Of a stretch of 64,000 nt of DNA, positions 55,304-63,649 are shown piece by piece. The stretch lies in the NCBI GenBank assembly GCA_963755635.1, contig CAVWKS010000008.1, positions 148,945-212,944 on the forward strand, written 5' to 3'. Positions within the stretch are counted from its first letter, which is position 1, and each line of letters starts with the position of its first letter. The position numbers and the translations under genes are program-made. The notes under the pieces were generated by a model. The model made no database searches. It saw only the letters and a program-made list of their open reading frames with translations, and was not told where the DNA came from. The DNA is from AC-32 sp963755635 (lineage in GTDB: Bacteria > Actinomycetota > Thermoleophilia > Gaiellales > Gaiellaceae).

Positions 55304-56328
55304 CTCCGGCTCCTTCCCGATCCGTCCGTGGGTCCTTGCTGTTGGAAAGCGTTTGCAAGCTCTGTACGTGCGCGCCGGCGCGCCTCGGGGCCCGCTTCGA
55401 GGTCGTCCAGGCCGGCCAGCGCTGCGCCGACGACGGGCGGCGTGCTCGCCACTTTCACAGTCGCCGCGGGCGCGACTTCCTGGAGACCGAACACGACGGC
55501 GCTGATCAGGCGTTCGTCTTGCGACTGCATCAGCCCTCCGCCGAGAACGACGTCCACAGGCGCCTGTAGGAGAGCGAGCCGCTCGAGGGTGACCCGGATC
55601 ATCGCCACCACCTCGCCGGCGAGGCGGGCGACGATGCTCGAGGCCGTGTCGTCTCTGGCGGCTTCGGCGAAGACGGTCGGCGCGAGCTCGATCACCCTGC
55701 GCTCCTGAACGTCGCGACGGTGGAACGCGTCGGTGAGCTGCGACGGCGTCTCGAAGCCGAAGTACTTCGGGACCGCCTGTTCCAGGGTGGTCTTCGGGCC
55801 GCGGCCGTCCTCGCTCCGCGCGGCGGCCGACACCGCGGCGAGCCCGACGTCGTACCCGCCGCCCCAGTCGCCGCTGATCCAGCCGAGCGCCGGAAAGCGG
55901 GATTGGCGCCCGTCCGGGGCAACGCCTACGCAGTTGATTCCGGCGCCGCAGACGACCGCGACGCCCCAGCCGCTGTCGGTGCCCGCGCGCAGGACTGCGA
56001 GCGTGTCGTTGCCTACGGTGATTCGCTTCGCGAGCCGATAGGCGTGCGCCGCCGCTTCCATCTCCTGCTCCTCGTGCTCGCGGTCGACGCCGGCCAGGTA
56101 GAGCCTGCCGACCTCGGCGACAGGCCCGTCGCCGTTCGGAAGCCCTGCTTCGGTCGTTGCCCGCGCGAGCAGGTCGGCGAGGACGGCGAGCGAGCCGTCG
56201 AGGCCGAGATGGTGCGGCGAGCTCTGCGGGCCGCGGACGAGCGAGAGCAGCTCGCCGTCCGCGCGCACGAGTGCGAGATCCGTCTTCGAGTTGCCGCCGT
56301 CGATTGCCAGGACGACGGGATCACTCAC
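55300..56328 (-). CDS. BadF/BadG/BcrA-type sugar kinase (N-acetylglucosamine kinase-like)
   Basis: 342-residue ASKHA-fold ATPase. Phosphate-1 motif VLAIDGGNSKTDLALV, then YLAGVDREHEEQ, CGAGINCVGV and ISGDWGGGYDVGLAAV (sugar- and ATP-binding), as in eukaryote-type N-acetylglucosamine kinases. The last residues overlap the SBP start by 4 bp. It phosphorylates an amino sugar or related glycan by analogy. Confidence 0.88.
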   Translation of the reverse strand: MSDPVVLAIDGGNSKTDLALVRADGELLSLVRGPQSSPHHLGLDGSLAVLADLLARATTEAGLPNGDGPVAEVGRLYLAGVDREHEEQEMEAAAHAYRLAKRITVGNDTLAVLRAGTDSGWGVAVVCGAGINCVGVAPDGRQSRFPALGWISGDWGGGYDVGLAAVSAAARSEDGRGPKTTLEQAVPKYFGFETPSQLTDAFHRRDVQERRVIELAPTVFAEAARDDTASSIVARLAGEVVAMIRVTLERLALLQAPVDVVLGGGLMQSQDERLISAVVFGLQEVAPAATVKVASTPPVVGAALAGLDDLEAGPEARRRARTELANAFQQQGPTDGSGRSRR

Positions 56329-57602
56329 GCGGTCACCTCGCTGTGCTCGAACTGCGGCAGGTGCTCCCTGCCCTCGGCGAGCAGGCTCTCGGTCAGTTCC
56401 TCGACTTGCGGCACCTGGCCGATCAGCGGGTGCGCGAGCAGGGCCTTGTAGACGAGCTCGCGGTCGCCTGTCACAGCGGCCTGGACGGCGAGCCGCTCGT
56501 AGGCGGCGACGTGCTGCACGAGGCCGAGCAGCTCCGGCGCGAGCGGGGCCTGCGCGATCGGCTTCGGGCCGTCCGCTTCGATTCGTGCCGGGAGCTCGAC
56601 GACGTCGTCATCCGCGAGACCTTCAAGCGTCCCGTTGTTGCGCACGTCGACCACCTGGACGTCGCCGTTCCCGGTCGCAAGCGAGGCAACGAGCTGCGTC
56701 GCCGCCTCGCTGTAGTACGCGCCACCGCGGCGCTCGAGGAGCTTCGGCTTCGTGGTGAGAGTCGGGTCGCGATAGAGATCGAGGAGCTCGCGCTCGATCT
56801 CCGCTACCTCGGCCGCACGCGGCTTGCCGGTGCGCTGGGCGTCGAGCACCTGGTCGTGCTTGTAGAAGTAATGGAGGTAGTAGGAAGGGATCGCTCCCAG
56901 GCGCTCGAGCACGTCACGCGGGAGGTCGGCGCCCTCGGCGAGCTCGTCGCCGTGCTCGGCGAGGAGCTCCGGCAGGACGTCGCGGCCAGCGGCGTGCACC
57001 GCGCGCACCCAGGTGAGGTGGTTCAGGCCGACCTGGTCGACGAGCACCCGTTGCGGCTCGACTCCGAGCAGCGGTGCAATCTGCCGCTGGAGCCCGATCG
57101 CGACGTTGCAGAGCCCAACCGCACGATGGTCGGCGTCGAGCAGGCCGCGGACGACGATGCCGACCGGATTCGTGAAGTCGACGATCCAGGCGTCCGGCGC
57201 CGCGAGCTCTCGTGCGCGCTCGGCGATCTGAAGCACGACCGGGACCGTTCTGAGCGCCTTGCCGAGCCCGCCCGCGCCCGTCGTCTCCTGGCCGATGCAA
57301 CCACAGGCGAGCGGGACCGTCTCGTCGGAGAGCCGCGCCGTCTGTCCCCCGACTCGCAGCTGGATCAGTACGAACGACGCGCCGTCGAGGGCTGCGTCGA
57401 GGTCGTCCGTGATCGAAAGCTCGCCGTCGTAGTCCGCCGCGGCCAGCATGCGGGTCGCCAGCCCACCGACGACCTCACGGCGCTCCGCGTCGATGTCGTG
57501 CAGGACGAGGCGGCGCAGGTCAAGGCGTTCCCGCTCTCGCGCAAGCCCCGCGACGAGCTCGGGCGTGTAGGTGGAACCGCCGCCGATAACTGCGAGCTTC
57601 AT
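56325..57602 (-). CDS. Glycoside hydrolase family 4 (6-phospho-beta-glucosidase-like)
   Basis: NAD- and Mn-dependent glycosidase. Rossmann motif MKLAVIGGGSTYTPEL at the N-terminus; VDFTNPVGIV, the metal ligands GLCNVAIG (Cys) and VGLNHLTWVRAV (His), and a C-terminal PLIGQVPQVEEL region. Length 425, normal for the family. The ATG at 57602 is preferred over a GTG two codons upstream because it starts the Rossmann motif. First gene of the sugar operon, divergent from the ROK regulator. Confidence 0.91.
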   Translation of the reverse strand: MKLAVIGGGSTYTPELVAGLARERERLDLRRLVLHDIDAERREVVGGLATRMLAAADYDGELSITDDLDAALDGASFVLIQLRVGGQTARLSDETVPLACGCIGQETTGAGGLGKALRTVPVVLQIAERARELAAPDAWIVDFTNPVGIVVRGLLDADHRAVGLCNVAIGLQRQIAPLLGVEPQRVLVDQVGLNHLTWVRAVHAAGRDVLPELLAEHGDELAEGADLPRDVLERLGAIPSYYLHYFYKHDQVLDAQRTGKPRAAEVAEIERELLDLYRDPTLTTKPKLLERRGGAYYSEAATQLVASLATGNGDVQVVDVRNNGTLEGLADDDVVELPARIEADGPKPIAQAPLAPELLGLVQHVAAYERLAVQAAVTGDRELVYKALLAHPLIGQVPQVEELTESLLAEGREHLPQFEHSEVTA

Positions 57603-57657
57603 GCCCACGGGTGAGAAAAGCTTGCGCTCATTCGTGTAAGGAAGCCAGACGAGAACG

Positions 57658-57686
57658 ACTGTCTCATGCCGCAGCTATGGTGTCAA
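57658..57686 (-). promoter_or_regulatory. Candidate sigma-70-type promoter for the sugar operon
   Basis: A perfect -35 TTGACA (minus strand, 57686-57681) is followed after 17 bp by GACAGT at 57663-57658, a poor -10. It is placed about 60 bp from the GH4 ATG, in the 125-bp divergent gap shared with the ROK gene. No clear palindromic operator was found. Confidence 0.35.
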
Positions 57687-57727
57687 GCTAGGAACTTCGG
57701 CCTCAGTTGGTTAATGTCTTTCACGAG

Positions 57728-58900
57728 ATGCCGAAAACACCCGGAGCCACACCCCCGCTCCTGCGCAACCTGAACGAGCGAACCGTGCTCGAGGCCATCC
57801 GCGCCGGCGCGCCGATCTCCCGAGCCCAGATCTCCCGCCGGTCCGGCATCTCGAAGCCGACGGTTTCGGCAGCTCTCCAGTCGTTGCTAGACGCCGGTCT
57901 GGTGCGAGAAGCAGCCGACCGTCCCGACGGTCCCGGCTATGGCGCCGTTTACTTCGAGCCCGTGGCCGATGCCGCGCTCGTCCTCGGGCTCGATCTCGGT
58001 GCGCGGTTCGTCAGAGGCGCCGTGTGCGATCTCGCCGGAACGACCCGAGCGCGGCAAGACGTGGAGCTGACCGTCGCCGCAGTACCGGACGCGATCGAGG
58101 CGATCGGACGGCTCAAGTCATCGCTGCTCGGACCGTCCGTCCTCGATCCCGACCTGGTCGACAGCGTGATCATCGGGGTGCCGGGCGTTGTCGAGCAGGA
58201 GACCGGCGTCCTACGCCTCGCCGAGAACGTCGCGGGTCTCGAAGGGCGCGAGTTCGCAAGCGAGTTGCAGAGCGCGCTCGGCCTCCCGGTGACCCTCGAG
58301 AACGACATCAACCTGGCCGCTCTCGGAGAGCAGTGGCAGGGCGTCGCCCGTGGCGTCGACGACTTCGTCTTCCTCTCGATCGGAACCGGGATGGGCGCGG
58401 GGGTCGTCCTCCGCGGGGAGCTCCACCGCGGCCGTCACGGCGCCGCGGGCGAGATCGACTTCGCCCTGGCCGGCGTCGAGGAAACACTCGACCCCTCGGC
58501 TCCGCAGGTCTCCGTACTCGCCTCCGAGCTCACGGGCAGCCCCGCCGATCCGCGTACGGTCTTCGGTGCGGCCCGCAAGGGCGACCGGGGTGCCGCGAGG
58601 GTCGTCGACGAGCTGGCACGCCGCATCGCGGCGCACGTCGCGCCGATTGCGGCGGTCGTCGACGTCGAGCTCGTCGTGCTCGGAGGAGGCATCGGGGCAA
58701 ATGGCGACCTATTGCTCGATCCCGTCAGCCGCCTGCTGTCGGACTGGCTCTCGTTCCCGCCGCGCGTCGAGGTCTCGACTCTCGGAGACGCGGCCGTCCT
58801 CACCGGGGCGCTTGCGATCGGTCGGCAAGCCGCACTTGAGAACGTCTTCGCGAGGCGACCCTCGCTGCCGGACGCGAGCCTGTCCCGCGCCGGTTCGTGA
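57728..58900 (+). CDS. ROK-family transcriptional regulator
   Basis: 390 residues with an N-terminal winged helix (about 15-70: RNLNERTVLEAIRAGAPISRAQISRRSGISKPTVSAALQSLLDAGLV) and a sugar-kinase-like ROK domain with LVLGLDLGARFVRGAVCDL, ENDINLAALGEQ and IGTGMGAGVVLRGELHRG. The CxCGxxGCxE zinc motif of ROK proteins is not visible, although RHGAAGEIDF occupies the usual position, so the zinc site may be missing. A TTG at 57707 would add seven codons. It probably represses the divergent sugar operon. Confidence 0.88.
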   Translation: MPKTPGATPPLLRNLNERTVLEAIRAGAPISRAQISRRSGISKPTVSAALQSLLDAGLVREAADRPDGPGYGAVYFEPVADAALVLGLDLGARFVRGAVCDLAGTTRARQDVELTVAAVPDAIEAIGRLKSSLLGPSVLDPDLVDSVIIGVPGVVEQETGVLRLAENVAGLEGREFASELQSALGLPVTLENDINLAALGEQWQGVARGVDDFVFLSIGTGMGAGVVLRGELHRGRHGAAGEIDFALAGVEETLDPSAPQVSVLASELTGSPADPRTVFGAARKGDRGAARVVDELARRIAAHVAPIAAVVDVELVVLGGGIGANGDLLLDPVSRLLSDWLSFPPRVEVSTLGDAAVLTGALAIGRQAALENVFARRPSLPDASLSRAGS

Positions 58901-58907
58901 CGACGCC

Positions 58908-59165
58908 TTAGCGCATCTCGCGCGCGAGCTCCGCCGCTGCGGCGCTCGCCCTCCCGTCGTCGTCTCGCCGCGGCCGACCGCGCCGCCGGCGACGCGGCAG
59001 GAACGGCACGTCCTCGAGCCGAGGCGCCGGGTGCCCCGTCTCGATCCGCAGCCGCTCGATCAGCTCCGACGCGGCCTCGCGCGTCTCCGGGAACTCCTCG
59101 CCCGCCCGCTCGCAGAGCACGGCCGCCAGCGCGTAGACCTGCCGAACTGTCGCCTTCTCGTTCAC
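58908..59165 (-). CDS. Small conserved-type protein, unknown function
   Basis: 85 residues from GTG 59165. N-terminal helical part EKATVRQVYALAAVLCERAGEEFPETREAASELIERLR, then a very basic stretch (LPRRRRRGRPRRDDD) that could contact nucleic acid. It lies tail-to-tail with the ROK gene and divergent from the XRE gene. No family recognised with confidence. Confidence 0.6.
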   Translation of the reverse strand: MNEKATVRQVYALAAVLCERAGEEFPETREAASELIERLRIETGHPAPRLEDVPFLPRRRRRGRPRRDDDGRASAAAAELAREMR

Positions 59166-59230
59166 GCGAACAATCGAAGCACGGCCGAATCGAACACCGT
59201 GTGCCAGAAGTGTGAAAATGCCAGATCAGA

Positions 59231-59236
59231 TATACT
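59231..59236 (+). promoter_or_regulatory. Candidate -10 element (TATACT) for the XRE gene
   Basis: TATACT in an AT-richer patch ends 7 bp before the GTG start of the XRE gene, so transcription would start at or next to the start codon (leaderless mRNA). No convincing -35 is seen. Confidence 0.45.
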
Positions 59237-59243
59237 CAAAGCC

Positions 59244-59561
59244 GTGACAGCAGGACAACTCCTCCGAGACGTCCGCCGCCGCCACGGCCTCACGCAGAAG
59301 CAGCTCGCGGCCCGAGCGCGCACGAGCCAGGCCGCGATCTCCCGCATCGAGCGTGACCAGGTCTCCCCCAGCGTCGACACGTTGACCACCCTCGTCGACT
59401 TGATGGGAGAACGCCTCGACCTCGTCCCCGAGCCGATCGACTACGGCCACGACGTCCACATGATCCGCTCGAACCGGGCGCATGCGCCGGAGCAGCGCAT
59501 CGACCGCCAAGCGCAGTGGTCCCGCAGCATGAACGAGCTCAGGCGTGCCGCCCGACGCTGA
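59244..59561 (+). CDS. XRE-family helix-turn-helix protein (candidate antitoxin)
   Basis: 105 residues from GTG 59244. A helix-turn-helix domain occupies about residues 5-58 (LRDVRRRHGLTQKQLAARARTSQAAISRIERDQVSPSVDTL); the C-terminal half is basic and less ordered (APEQRIDRQAQWSRSMNELRRAARR). It overlaps the nucleotidyltransferase start by 17 bp, so the two are co-translated. By analogy to other HTH-nucleotidyltransferase pairs it may be the antitoxin and autorepressor. Confidence 0.85.
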   Translation: MTAGQLLRDVRRRHGLTQKQLAARARTSQAAISRIERDQVSPSVDTLTTLVDLMGERLDLVPEPIDYGHDVHMIRSNRAHAPEQRIDRQAQWSRSMNELRRAARR

Positions 59562-60060
59562 CGAGCGCGAGCCGTTCGATCCTTTGCCGATCCTCGAGGA
59601 GCTGGCCCGGGCCGGCGTCGACTTCGTCGTGATCGGCGGGGTGGCCGGTGGGGCACACGGCTCCTCTTACGGAACGTTCGACCTCGACATCGCATACGAG
59701 CGCGGGAAGCAGAACCTCGAGCGCCTCGCCGGAGTCCTACGCGAGCTTGGCGCGGAGTTGCGAGGCGCACCTCCCGGGCTCCCTTTCCAGCTCGACGCCG
59801 AGACCCTGCGTCAAGGAGCCAACTTCACCTTCTCCACGAGGCTCGGGGCCGTCGACATTCTGAGCGATCCGGCAGGCGCACCTCCCTACGACCGGCTCCG
59901 CGAAGACGCACTGCAGATCGATATCCGCGGCTACCCCATCCGCGTTGCGTCCCTCGACCACCTGATCGCGATGAAAGAAGCAGCGGGCCGAACGAAGGAC
60001 AAGCTGATGGCGACCGAGTACCGGGTGCTCTCGGACGAACTGCGCGCCCGCGGCTCTTGA
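59545..60060 (+). CDS. Nucleotidyltransferase of the AbiEii/DUF6036-like class (candidate toxin)
   Basis: 171 residues from GTG 59545. DNA polymerase-beta-type nucleotidyltransferase motif GGVAGGAHGSS then GTFDLDIA: Gly31-Gly32, metal-binding Asp46 and Asp48, and a third Asp at 104 (GAVDIL). LRGAPPGLPFQLDAETLRQGANF and VASLDHLIAMKEAAGRTKDKL are typical of stand-alone AbiEii-like proteins paired with a DNA-binding partner. The Arg normally before the Thr-x-Asp motif is replaced (Tyr42). Such enzymes can block translation by modifying tRNA; that activity is only inferred here. Confidence 0.82.
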   Translation: MPPDADEREPFDPLPILEELARAGVDFVVIGGVAGGAHGSSYGTFDLDIAYERGKQNLERLAGVLRELGAELRGAPPGLPFQLDAETLRQGANFTFSTRLGAVDILSDPAGAPPYDRLREDALQIDIRGYPIRVASLDHLIAMKEAAGRTKDKLMATEYRVLSDELRARGS

Positions 60061-60125
60061 ACTTATCCGCCTTGCGAGTTATCAATATCGAAGTCCGTTA
60101 CACACTGACCGAAAGGGCTACCTAC

Positions 60126-60774
60126 ATGACAAGCAAGTGGGAACGTTTTGCGCCGCTCGCAGGCGTCCTGGCCATTCCGTTCTGGATCGCCGGCGTCGCC
60201 CTCGTCTCGAGCAGCGCCAAGGGGAGCAAGGGCCCGAAGATCCTTGCCTCGTACCACAACCACAGCAACGGGATCCTCGCCGGCGCCCTCCTCTGGTCGC
60301 TCGGAGTGCTCCTGTTCATCTGGTTCCTCAGCAGCCTCCGGCACGCACTTCGCAGCCGTCGAAGGCGGCAACGCGAGGCTCGCGAACCTCGCCTGGTCGG
60401 GCGGCCTGATCGCCTCGGCGATCGCATTCCTGATTCCGACCGGCGACGAGGTCGGCGCGCTGAACAAGAACGACATCGACGCGTCGGGCGCGGCTGTGCT
60501 CCATCACCTGACCGACGCCTTCTTCATCGGGGCCGAGTACGCCCTGCCGGTGCTCTTCTTCGCCAGCGCCGCCCTGGCGCTGCGCTACGCGGCTCTGCCG
60601 AAGTGGCTCGGCTGGTTCAGCCTCGTGATCGGCATCGTCCTCCTGATCGGCCCGATCGGCTGGGCGGCGTTCATCTTCGCCACTCCGATCTGGACCGCGA
60701 TCGTGAGCGTCATCCTCTGGCGCCGCGCCGAGCAGCCAGCCGAGGCGGGCGCACCGGCGTTCAGCCAGGCCTAG
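60126..60774 (+). CDS. Multi-pass membrane protein (DUF4386-like), frameshifted
   Basis: About 215 residues with six hydrophobic segments. First half: FAPLAGVLAIPFWIAGVALV and GILAGALLWSLGVLLFIWFLSSLR. An indel near 60,350 shifts the frame; the rest (HFAAVEGGNARLANLAWSGGLIASAIAFLIP, LFFASAALALRYAALPKWLGWFSLVIGIVLLIGPIGW) continues to TAG at 60774. The architecture resembles DUF4386 and related small integral proteins of unknown role. Confidence 0.72.
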
Positions 60775-60785
60775 CGCGGAGAGCG

Positions 60786-60820
60786 CGCGGGGGCGCGGGC
60801 GCAAAGCCCACGCCCCCGCG
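60786..60820. terminator. Bidirectional terminator hairpin
   Basis: A 15-bp stem with one mismatch, CGCGGGGGCGCGGGC (60786-60800) and its partner (60806-60820), loop GCAAA. It lies between the convergent membrane-protein and VOC genes. Confidence 0.8.
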
Positions 60821-60833
60821 ACGCAGCCTCAAC

Positions 60834-61298
60834 TCAACTCGGTGCCATCGCGGACTTGCTCCGCTCGGCCATCTCCTCCTCGGAGAGATCCTCCTTGTGC
60901 GTCGCGATCGACCAGAGGTGCCCGAACGGGTCGGTCAGCGAGCCGAAGCGGTCGCCCCAGAACATGTCCTCCAGCGGCATCGTCACCTCGGCGCCGGCGG
61001 CGGTCGCCTGGTCGAAGGTCGCGTCGCAGTCCTCGACGTACATGAAGATCGACGCGGTCGGCCCGCCGCGCTCCGACGGCGGCCGCACCGTCGACTGCTC
61101 GAACGGATCCGACAGCATCAGCTTCGAGTCGCCGATCTGGAGCTCGGCGTGCGCGATCTTGCCGTCCGGCCCCGGCATGCGGTGGATCTCCTCCGCGCCG
61201 AAGGCTTCCTTGTAGAAGTCGATCGCCTTCGCGGCGTCCGGCACGGCGAGGTACGGCGTGAGGCTGTGGTAGCCCTCGGGAATCGGCTTGACGCCCAT
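60834..61298 (-). CDS. VOC/PhnB-like family protein
   Basis: 154 residues from ATG 61298. Two beta-alpha-beta modules: YHSLTPYLAVPDAAKAIDFYKEAFGAEEIHRMPGPDGKIAHAELQIGDSKLML, and the C-terminal EDMFWGDRFGSLTDPFGHLWSIATHKEDLS, a typical PhnB-like ending. Members include glyoxalases and antibiotic-binding proteins; the substrate is unknown. Probably its own transcript. Confidence 0.87.
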   Translation of the reverse strand: MGVKPIPEGYHSLTPYLAVPDAAKAIDFYKEAFGAEEIHRMPGPDGKIAHAELQIGDSKLMLSDPFEQSTVRPPSERGGPTASIFMYVEDCDATFDQATAAGAEVTMPLEDMFWGDRFGSLTDPFGHLWSIATHKEDLSEEEMAERSKSAMAPS

Positions 61299-61312
61299 GG
61301 TCTTGCCCTCCC

Positions 61313-61948
61313 TCACGGTTGTGGTCCACGCGATTCTAGGTTCGATTCGACCTCCGCCGCGTAGAGGTCGTACGGCAGCCGCTCGAGCGTTCGTTGGCGC
61401 GGGTCCTCGGTCGTGAAGAAGCGCTCGAGACGCTTCTCGGCGAGCCACGCCAGGCGCGGCTCCGCGGCGAGCAGCTCGTCGACGGCGCGGCGGTCGCCGC
61501 CGAATGCGACGAGCTCGATCCGCTCGCGCCAGGGCTCGAGCACTCGGAGCGCCGTCTCCGCGGCTGCGTCGACCAGCTGTCGCGCCTGCTCCTCGCGCCT
61601 GCGCCGGAAACGGCCCGACGACGAGCCGCCCTTCTTGTGCCGACCCTTGACGAAGCGCGTGCCGACCTTCGACGCGACCAGCCGCTCGCCCTCGAAGACG
61701 CCGACCGCGAAGCCGCCGAGCCGGACCAGCACCGCCGCGACGACGCGATCGCGCGCGAGCTCCTCGAACAACGGCCCGAGCTCGATCCGCTCGTACGAGC
61801 CCTCGTGCGCGAGCCCGAACGGCGTCCGAACCGTGATCGTCTCGTCCGGCGTCTCGATCCGCACCGCGCCGTCCGCGTAGGCCGTGCGCCCCTCGCGGAG
61901 CGGCTCGAGCCGCTTGCGCACGTTCTCGCGTCCGATGTAGCGGGCCAT
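61313..61948 (-). CDS. acVLRF1-type (Vms1-like) release-factor family protein
   Basis: 211 residues resembling the actinobacterial Vms1-like release factor group, relatives of eukaryotic eRF1/Vms1 peptidyl-tRNA hydrolases of ribosome quality control. LVRLGGFAVGVFEGERLVASKVGTRFVKGRHKKGG is the core strand-loop segment, and GGSSSGRFRRRREEQARQLVDAAAE is the catalytic-loop region (residues 107-113 onwards), with Ser in place of the Gln of classic GGQ loops. The C-terminus has ELVAFGGDRRAVDELLAAEPRLAWL. Probable tRNA-nascent-chain release on stalled 50S, by homology. Confidence 0.72.
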   Translation of the reverse strand: MARYIGRENVRKRLEPLREGRTAYADGAVRIETPDETITVRTPFGLAHEGSYERIELGPLFEELARDRVVAAVLVRLGGFAVGVFEGERLVASKVGTRFVKGRHKKGGSSSGRFRRRREEQARQLVDAAAETALRVLEPWRERIELVAFGGDRRAVDELLAAEPRLAWLAEKRLERFFTTEDPRQRTLERLPYDLYAAEVESNLESRGPQP

Positions 61949-61971
61949 GGAGCCAGACTAGGCTCCCGCGA

Positions 61972-62844
61972 ATGAGCCCGGCGAGCGACCAGCGCCGTGG
62001 GCGCCTGTTCGTGGCCTTGGCGGCGATCGCGTGGTCGACCGCGGGCCTGCTGCAACGGGAGCTGACGGTTGGCACCGCGACCCAGCTCGCCGGCCGGGCG
62101 TTCTTCGCGCTCCTCGGCGTCCTCACTTACGTGGTCGTCTCCGAAAAGGGTCACGTGGTGCGCGCGTTCCGGGCAACCGGCCGGGGCGGGCTCGCGGTCG
62201 CGGCGCTGATGGCGATCTCGTCCGCCTCTTTCATCGTCGCGCTCAACCACACGTCGGTCGCGAATGTGCTCTTCGTGCTCGCGATCGGCCCCGTCCTCGC
62301 AGCCGCGCTCGGGACGTTCGCCGGCGAACGGGTGTCCGGGCCGACCTGGCTCGCGATGGGAATCGCCCTCGGCGGCGTCGCTGTGATGGTCGGCGGCCCA
62401 GGGCGTCCGGGCGCGGTCGGCGGTGGCCTCTCGTTCCTCTGCGCGCTGTCCTTCGCGTTGATGCTCGTGATCACTCGCCGGCGACGCGACGTCTCGATGG
62501 CACCGGCGACCTGCCTCTCGCAGCTGATCGTGCTTCTTTGCGCGGCGCCGTTCGCGCACCCGGGCGAGGTCGACGCCAAGGATCTTGCGTTGCTCGTCGG
62601 CCTCGGTGTCGGACAGATCGGGCTCGGCCTCATCTTCCTGACGATCGGCGCGCGCCTGATCCCGGCCGCCGAGGTCGCGCTGATCACGCTGCTCGAGATC
62701 GTGCTGGGCCCGATCTGGGTCTGGATCGCGCGCGGTGAGCAGCCCAGCGCGACGACGCTGACCGGCGGGGCGATTGTCCTCGGAGCGGTCGTCTTCCAGG
62801 CAGTCGCCGCTCCGCAGGCCGAACCGGCTACGCCGCCGCCTTAG
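61972..62844 (+). CDS. EamA/DMT-family transporter
   Basis: 290 residues with ten predicted transmembrane segments in two EamA repeats (LFVALAAIAWSTAGLLQRELTVG and GGLSFLCALSFALMLVITRRRR). Likely exporter of an amino acid or small metabolite; substrate not predictable. Divergent from the acVLRF1-type gene, with only 23 bp between the starts. Confidence 0.9.
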   Translation: MSPASDQRRGRLFVALAAIAWSTAGLLQRELTVGTATQLAGRAFFALLGVLTYVVVSEKGHVVRAFRATGRGGLAVAALMAISSASFIVALNHTSVANVLFVLAIGPVLAAALGTFAGERVSGPTWLAMGIALGGVAVMVGGPGRPGAVGGGLSFLCALSFALMLVITRRRRDVSMAPATCLSQLIVLLCAAPFAHPGEVDAKDLALLVGLGVGQIGLGLIFLTIGARLIPAAEVALITLLEIVLGPIWVWIARGEQPSATTLTGGAIVLGAVVFQAVAAPQAEPATPPP

Positions 62845-62858
62845 CGCACAATGTGCAG

Positions 62859-63158
62859 ATGTCGACGACGCTGGCGCCCGCCGAGGTGGAGGTCGAGCAG
62901 CCGCAGCAGGAGGAATGGCGCGAGATCGACCGCCCCTGGATCGTGATCGTCTGGAACGACCCGATCAACCTGATGTCCTACGTCACGTTCGTCTTCCAGA
63001 AGCTGTTCGGCTACTCGCGCGAGAAGGCGACGCAGCTGATGCTGCAGGTGCACAACGAGGGCAAGGCGGTCGTCTCGACCGGGACGCGCGAGAAGGCCGA
63101 GTACGACGTCGCGCGCCTGCACGCGCACGGGCTGTGGGCGACCATGAGGCAGGACTGA
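62859..63158 (+). CDS. clpS: ATP-dependent Clp protease adaptor ClpS
   Basis: N-end-rule adaptor delivering substrates to ClpAP/ClpCP. The pattern WIVIVWNDPINLMSYVTFVFQKLFGYSREKATQLMLQVHNEGKAVVSTGTREKAEYDVARLHAHGLWATM covers the whole adaptor core, including the Asn-Asp pocket entry and His66-like residue. 99 residues from ATG 62859. Its stop overlaps the next ATG (TGATG). Confidence 0.97.
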   Translation: MSTTLAPAEVEVEQPQQEEWREIDRPWIVIVWNDPINLMSYVTFVFQKLFGYSREKATQLMLQVHNEGKAVVSTGTREKAEYDVARLHAHGLWATMRQD

Positions 63159-63640
63159 TGGACGACAAGCACCGCATCGAGCCCGCGCCCGACGGCGGCG
63201 TGCGCTTCTTCATCCCGCCGGCCGAGCGGGAGCTCCTGCTGCAGCTGCGTGAGGAGCTCCTGTCGCTGCTGGAGTCGGCCCCCGACGACCCGTCGCTCGA
63301 GCGCCTCTTCCCGCCCGCGTACGACGACCGCAAGCGCGACTCCGAGTACCAGCGCTTGATGCGAGACGACCTCGAGACGGGCCTGCGCGAGACCTTCGAC
63401 GTGATGGAGGCGACCGCGGGCCGCGAGCAGCTGACCGCCCCCGAGGCGGAGGCGTGGCTGCGCGCGCTGACGGATCTCCGGCTCGTCCTGGGCACCCGCC
63501 TGGACGTGCGCGAGGACACGTTCGACTCAGGGCTCGATTTGAACGATCCGCGAGCGCCGGAGCTCGCCGTCTACGGCTACCTCTCGTGGCTGCAGGAAGC
63601 GCTGGTCGAGGCTGTCAGCTCCGCCTCGGGCTTCGGCTGA
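63158..63640 (+). CDS. DUF2017 family protein
   Basis: 160 residues, ATG 63158 overlapping the clpS stop. VRFFIPPAERELLLQLREELLSLLE and LERLFPPAYDDRKRDSEYQRLMRDDL, then WLRALTDLRLVLGTRLDV and YGYLSWLQEALVEAV, match DUF2017, a helical family that follows clpS in many actinobacteria. Function unknown; the coupling suggests a role around ClpS-dependent degradation. Confidence 0.9.
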   Translation: MDDKHRIEPAPDGGVRFFIPPAERELLLQLREELLSLLESAPDDPSLERLFPPAYDDRKRDSEYQRLMRDDLETGLRETFDVMEATAGREQLTAPEAEAWLRALTDLRLVLGTRLDVREDTFDSGLDLNDPRAPELAVYGYLSWLQEALVEAVSSASGFG

Positions 63641-63649
63641 GCCAAAAGA

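Noticed and set aside
52589..55708. Very long plus-strand open frame (1,039 codons) opposite the ABC transporter genes
   Set aside because: It is antisense to well-conserved genes and consists of Arg/Val/Asp-rich low-information sequence, the usual GC-rich shadow of third-position bias.
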